From contig JADBKA010000243.1 in the NCBI GenBank assembly GCA_014896635.1, positions 1 through 7,207 of the forward strand: a stretch of DNA of 7,207 nucleotides, given 5' to 3'. The notes below the pieces were generated by a model, which had not been told where the DNA came from, searched no databases, and worked only from the letters and a program-made list of their open reading frames with translations. This document shows, piece by piece, positions 5,856-7,207 of the stretch (position 1 is its first letter; each line of letters starts with the position of its first letter). Source of the stretch: Ktedonobacteraceae bacterium (GTDB lineage: Bacteria; Chloroflexota; Ktedonobacteria; Ktedonobacterales; Ktedonobacteraceae). The position numbers were made by a program, and so were the translations under genes.

Positions 5856-7207
5856 GTGTCGGAGCAAGAGCGCATCCCCTGGTGGCAAAAACTCTGTGCA
5901 TGGCTCTGGAAGATTGCGGGCTTTCTGGGAGCTACGGTGCTCGTCGGCCTGGGGGTCAATCTGCTCTCGACATGGCTTACGACTGCTCCAGGTGGCATCC
6001 CTGCGGATGCACCATTGAGCCAGATCATGGCTCAGTGGCTCCTTTTGCTTATCGCCGGTATCTGTCTGCTCCTGCTGGCGCTGCTGTTCTACATCGTGAG
6101 TCGCTGGCCGGGCCGCGCTCCTACTTCATCTACGCTGACGTGGCGGGACCGCGAGATCCTGCTCCAGCGGTTACACTGCGCCTATGATGAGATGATGAGC
6201 TACTCCATTCAGGGAGCCGTCTGGCTGGAACTGGGCCTTGCCGGCCAGCCAGGTGCTGTGCAGAATGTGACTACGCTGCTGCTGCGTCTCAGTGATCGCG
6301 CAGGCCGGCAGTTCCCTGCCGGCACCACGCTTCTTCAGATCTACGATAAGGCGGCGCACGAACTGCTCATCCTGGGAGAACCCGGCGCGGGCAAATCGAC
6401 GCTGCTCACCTCGCTGGCAAAAGAACTGGTGGCGCGCGCACAGGCCGACGAGACGCATCCGCTGCCAGTGATCTTCCCGCTCTCCTCGTGGGCAACAAAA
6501 CGTCTCCCGCTGAAAGACTGGCTGATTGAACAGCTTGCTTCGCCGCTCTATAATGTGTCACGCAAACTGAGTACATCCCTGGTGCGTGAAGGGCTGATCC
6601 TGCCGCTGCTTGACGGACTGGATGAGGTGCAAGAATCCGCTCGCCCTGCGTGTATTGAGGCGATCAACACTTATCATCATGAGCACCTGAGCGCGCTCGT
6701 CGTCTGCTCTCGCACAACTGAATATAGAACCGCGACAACACAGCGCCTTCTCGCGCTGCAAGGCGCGGTCGTGGTGCAGCCGCTCACGCGCGAACAGGTT
6801 AATATCGCCCTGACTCAGATGAGGAAAGATGTAGCGGCGTTACGCAGTGCCCTCAAAAAGAACGCCAGCTTGCAGGAACTGGCAACCACTCCCCTGATGC
6901 TCAACGTCCTGATCCTGACCTACCGGGGGACCTCTCTACGTCAACTGCCGGAGAAACATGCCGCGCTCCAGCAACAGGTATGGACGGATTACGTGGCGCG
7001 TATGGTGGAGCGCAAAGGGGAGACGGTGAAGAGCAAAGCGGATGCGAAACCCCATCCACGCTATTCACTGGAGCAGATACGCGCCTGGCTTGGCTGGCTG
7101 GCCTATCAGATGCGCGAGCACAACCAGACCGTCTTCTATCTGGAGCAGCTCCAACCTGACTGGCTTCCTGAGAGATGGCGGTTTCACTACCGGTGGAGTG
7201 TTGTGCT
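5856..7207 (+). CDS. Membrane-anchored NACHT-domain (STAND) NTPase, 3' end outside window
   Basis: From GTG 5856, 450 codons stay open to the right edge. An N-terminal anchor contains two hydrophobic segments (about 19-41 and 60-82), the second followed by basic residues. A linker (95-165) precedes the NACHT NTPase. Its Walker A is GEPGAGKST (174-182), the Walker B LLDGLDE (251-257) has the D-G-x-D-E form typical of NACHT, and VVCSRTTEY has sensor-like R286. PLML (346-349) lies in the helical part, and LQPDWLP (432-438) follows FYLE, a motif I recognise from NACHT proteins of Chloroflexota and Cyanobacteria that often continue into more membrane helices. STAND proteins are ATP-driven oligomerising switches in signalling or antiviral defence. 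The C-terminal sensor and any effector are outside the window, so the role is open. GTG 5847 is a less likely start. It diverges from the HTH gene. Confidence 0.9.
   Translation, partial: MSEQERIPWWQKLCAWLWKIAGFLGATVLVGLGVNLLSTWLTTAPGGIPADAPLSQIMAQWLLLLIAGICLLLLALLFYIVSRWPGRAPTSSTLTWRDREILLQRLHCAYDEMMSYSIQGAVWLELGLAGQPGAVQNVTTLLLRLSDRAGRQFPAGTTLLQIYDKAAHELLILGEPGAGKSTLLTSLAKELVARAQADETHPLPVIFPLSSWATKRLPLKDWLIEQLASPLYNVSRKLSTSLVREGLILPLLDGLDEVQESARPACIEAINTYHHEHLSALVVCSRTTEYRTATTQRLLALQGAVVVQPLTREQVNIALTQMRKDVAALRSALKKNASLQELATTPLMLNVLILTYRGTSLRQLPEKHAALQQQVWTDYVARMVERKGETVKSKADAKPHPRYSLEQIRAWLGWLAYQMREHNQTVFYLEQLQPDWLPERWRFHYRWSVV

Noticed and set aside
5599..5901. Minus-strand 100-residue open frame between the HTH and NACHT genes
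   Set aside because: No domain or credible ribosome site; it overlaps the NACHT start and the candidate promoter.

Overview
The window looks like a chromosomal segment of a moderately GC-rich bacterium, most likely a Chloroflexota member of the Ktedonobacteria type. This is inferred from the style of the GroEL, the Hanks-type kinase, the HadA/HadB-like MaoC pair, a two-TM NACHT NTPase of a kind frequent in Chloroflexota and Cyanobacteria, and GC-rich palindromic intergenic repeats. No rRNA or tRNA gene is present, so the taxonomy is an inference.

Left part (1-2627): the N-terminal part of a Ser/Thr protein kinase runs leftward off the edge and diverges from the heat-shock operon groES-groEL. 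The groESL control region is unusually clear: a sigma70-type promoter (TTGCAT-N17-TATTAT, 476-504) is followed immediately by a CIRCE operator (513-539), so HrcA repression is expected. groES (616-918) and groEL (996-2627, GTG start) each have a good Shine-Dalgarno.

Middle (2628-3728): a perfect 15-bp hairpin follows groEL. Then come two single-hotdog MaoC-family genes, a HadA-like (non-catalytic type) and a HadB-like (catalytic Asp/His) subunit, which probably form a heterodimeric (R)-hydroxyacyl dehydratase/enoyl hydratase. A compound palindromic element of about 92 bp lies between the two genes.

Right-middle (3748-5548, minus strand): a CPBP/Rce1-type intramembrane protease gene lies convergent to the MaoC pair. 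Upstream of it is a MITE-like element bounded by 10-bp inverted repeats (4594-4735), then a gene for an excisionase-type HTH protein whose C-terminal part resembles a GNAT acetyltransferase fold. That gene is visibly AT-richer than its neighbours.

Right end (5549-7207): a 307-bp divergent intergenic region separates the HTH gene from a membrane-anchored NACHT (STAND) NTPase that runs off the right edge. The HTH/GNAT-like plus TM-NACHT pair is the part most likely to be an undescribed signalling or defence module. The evidence for that is only architecture and arrangement. The rest of the window is housekeeping.
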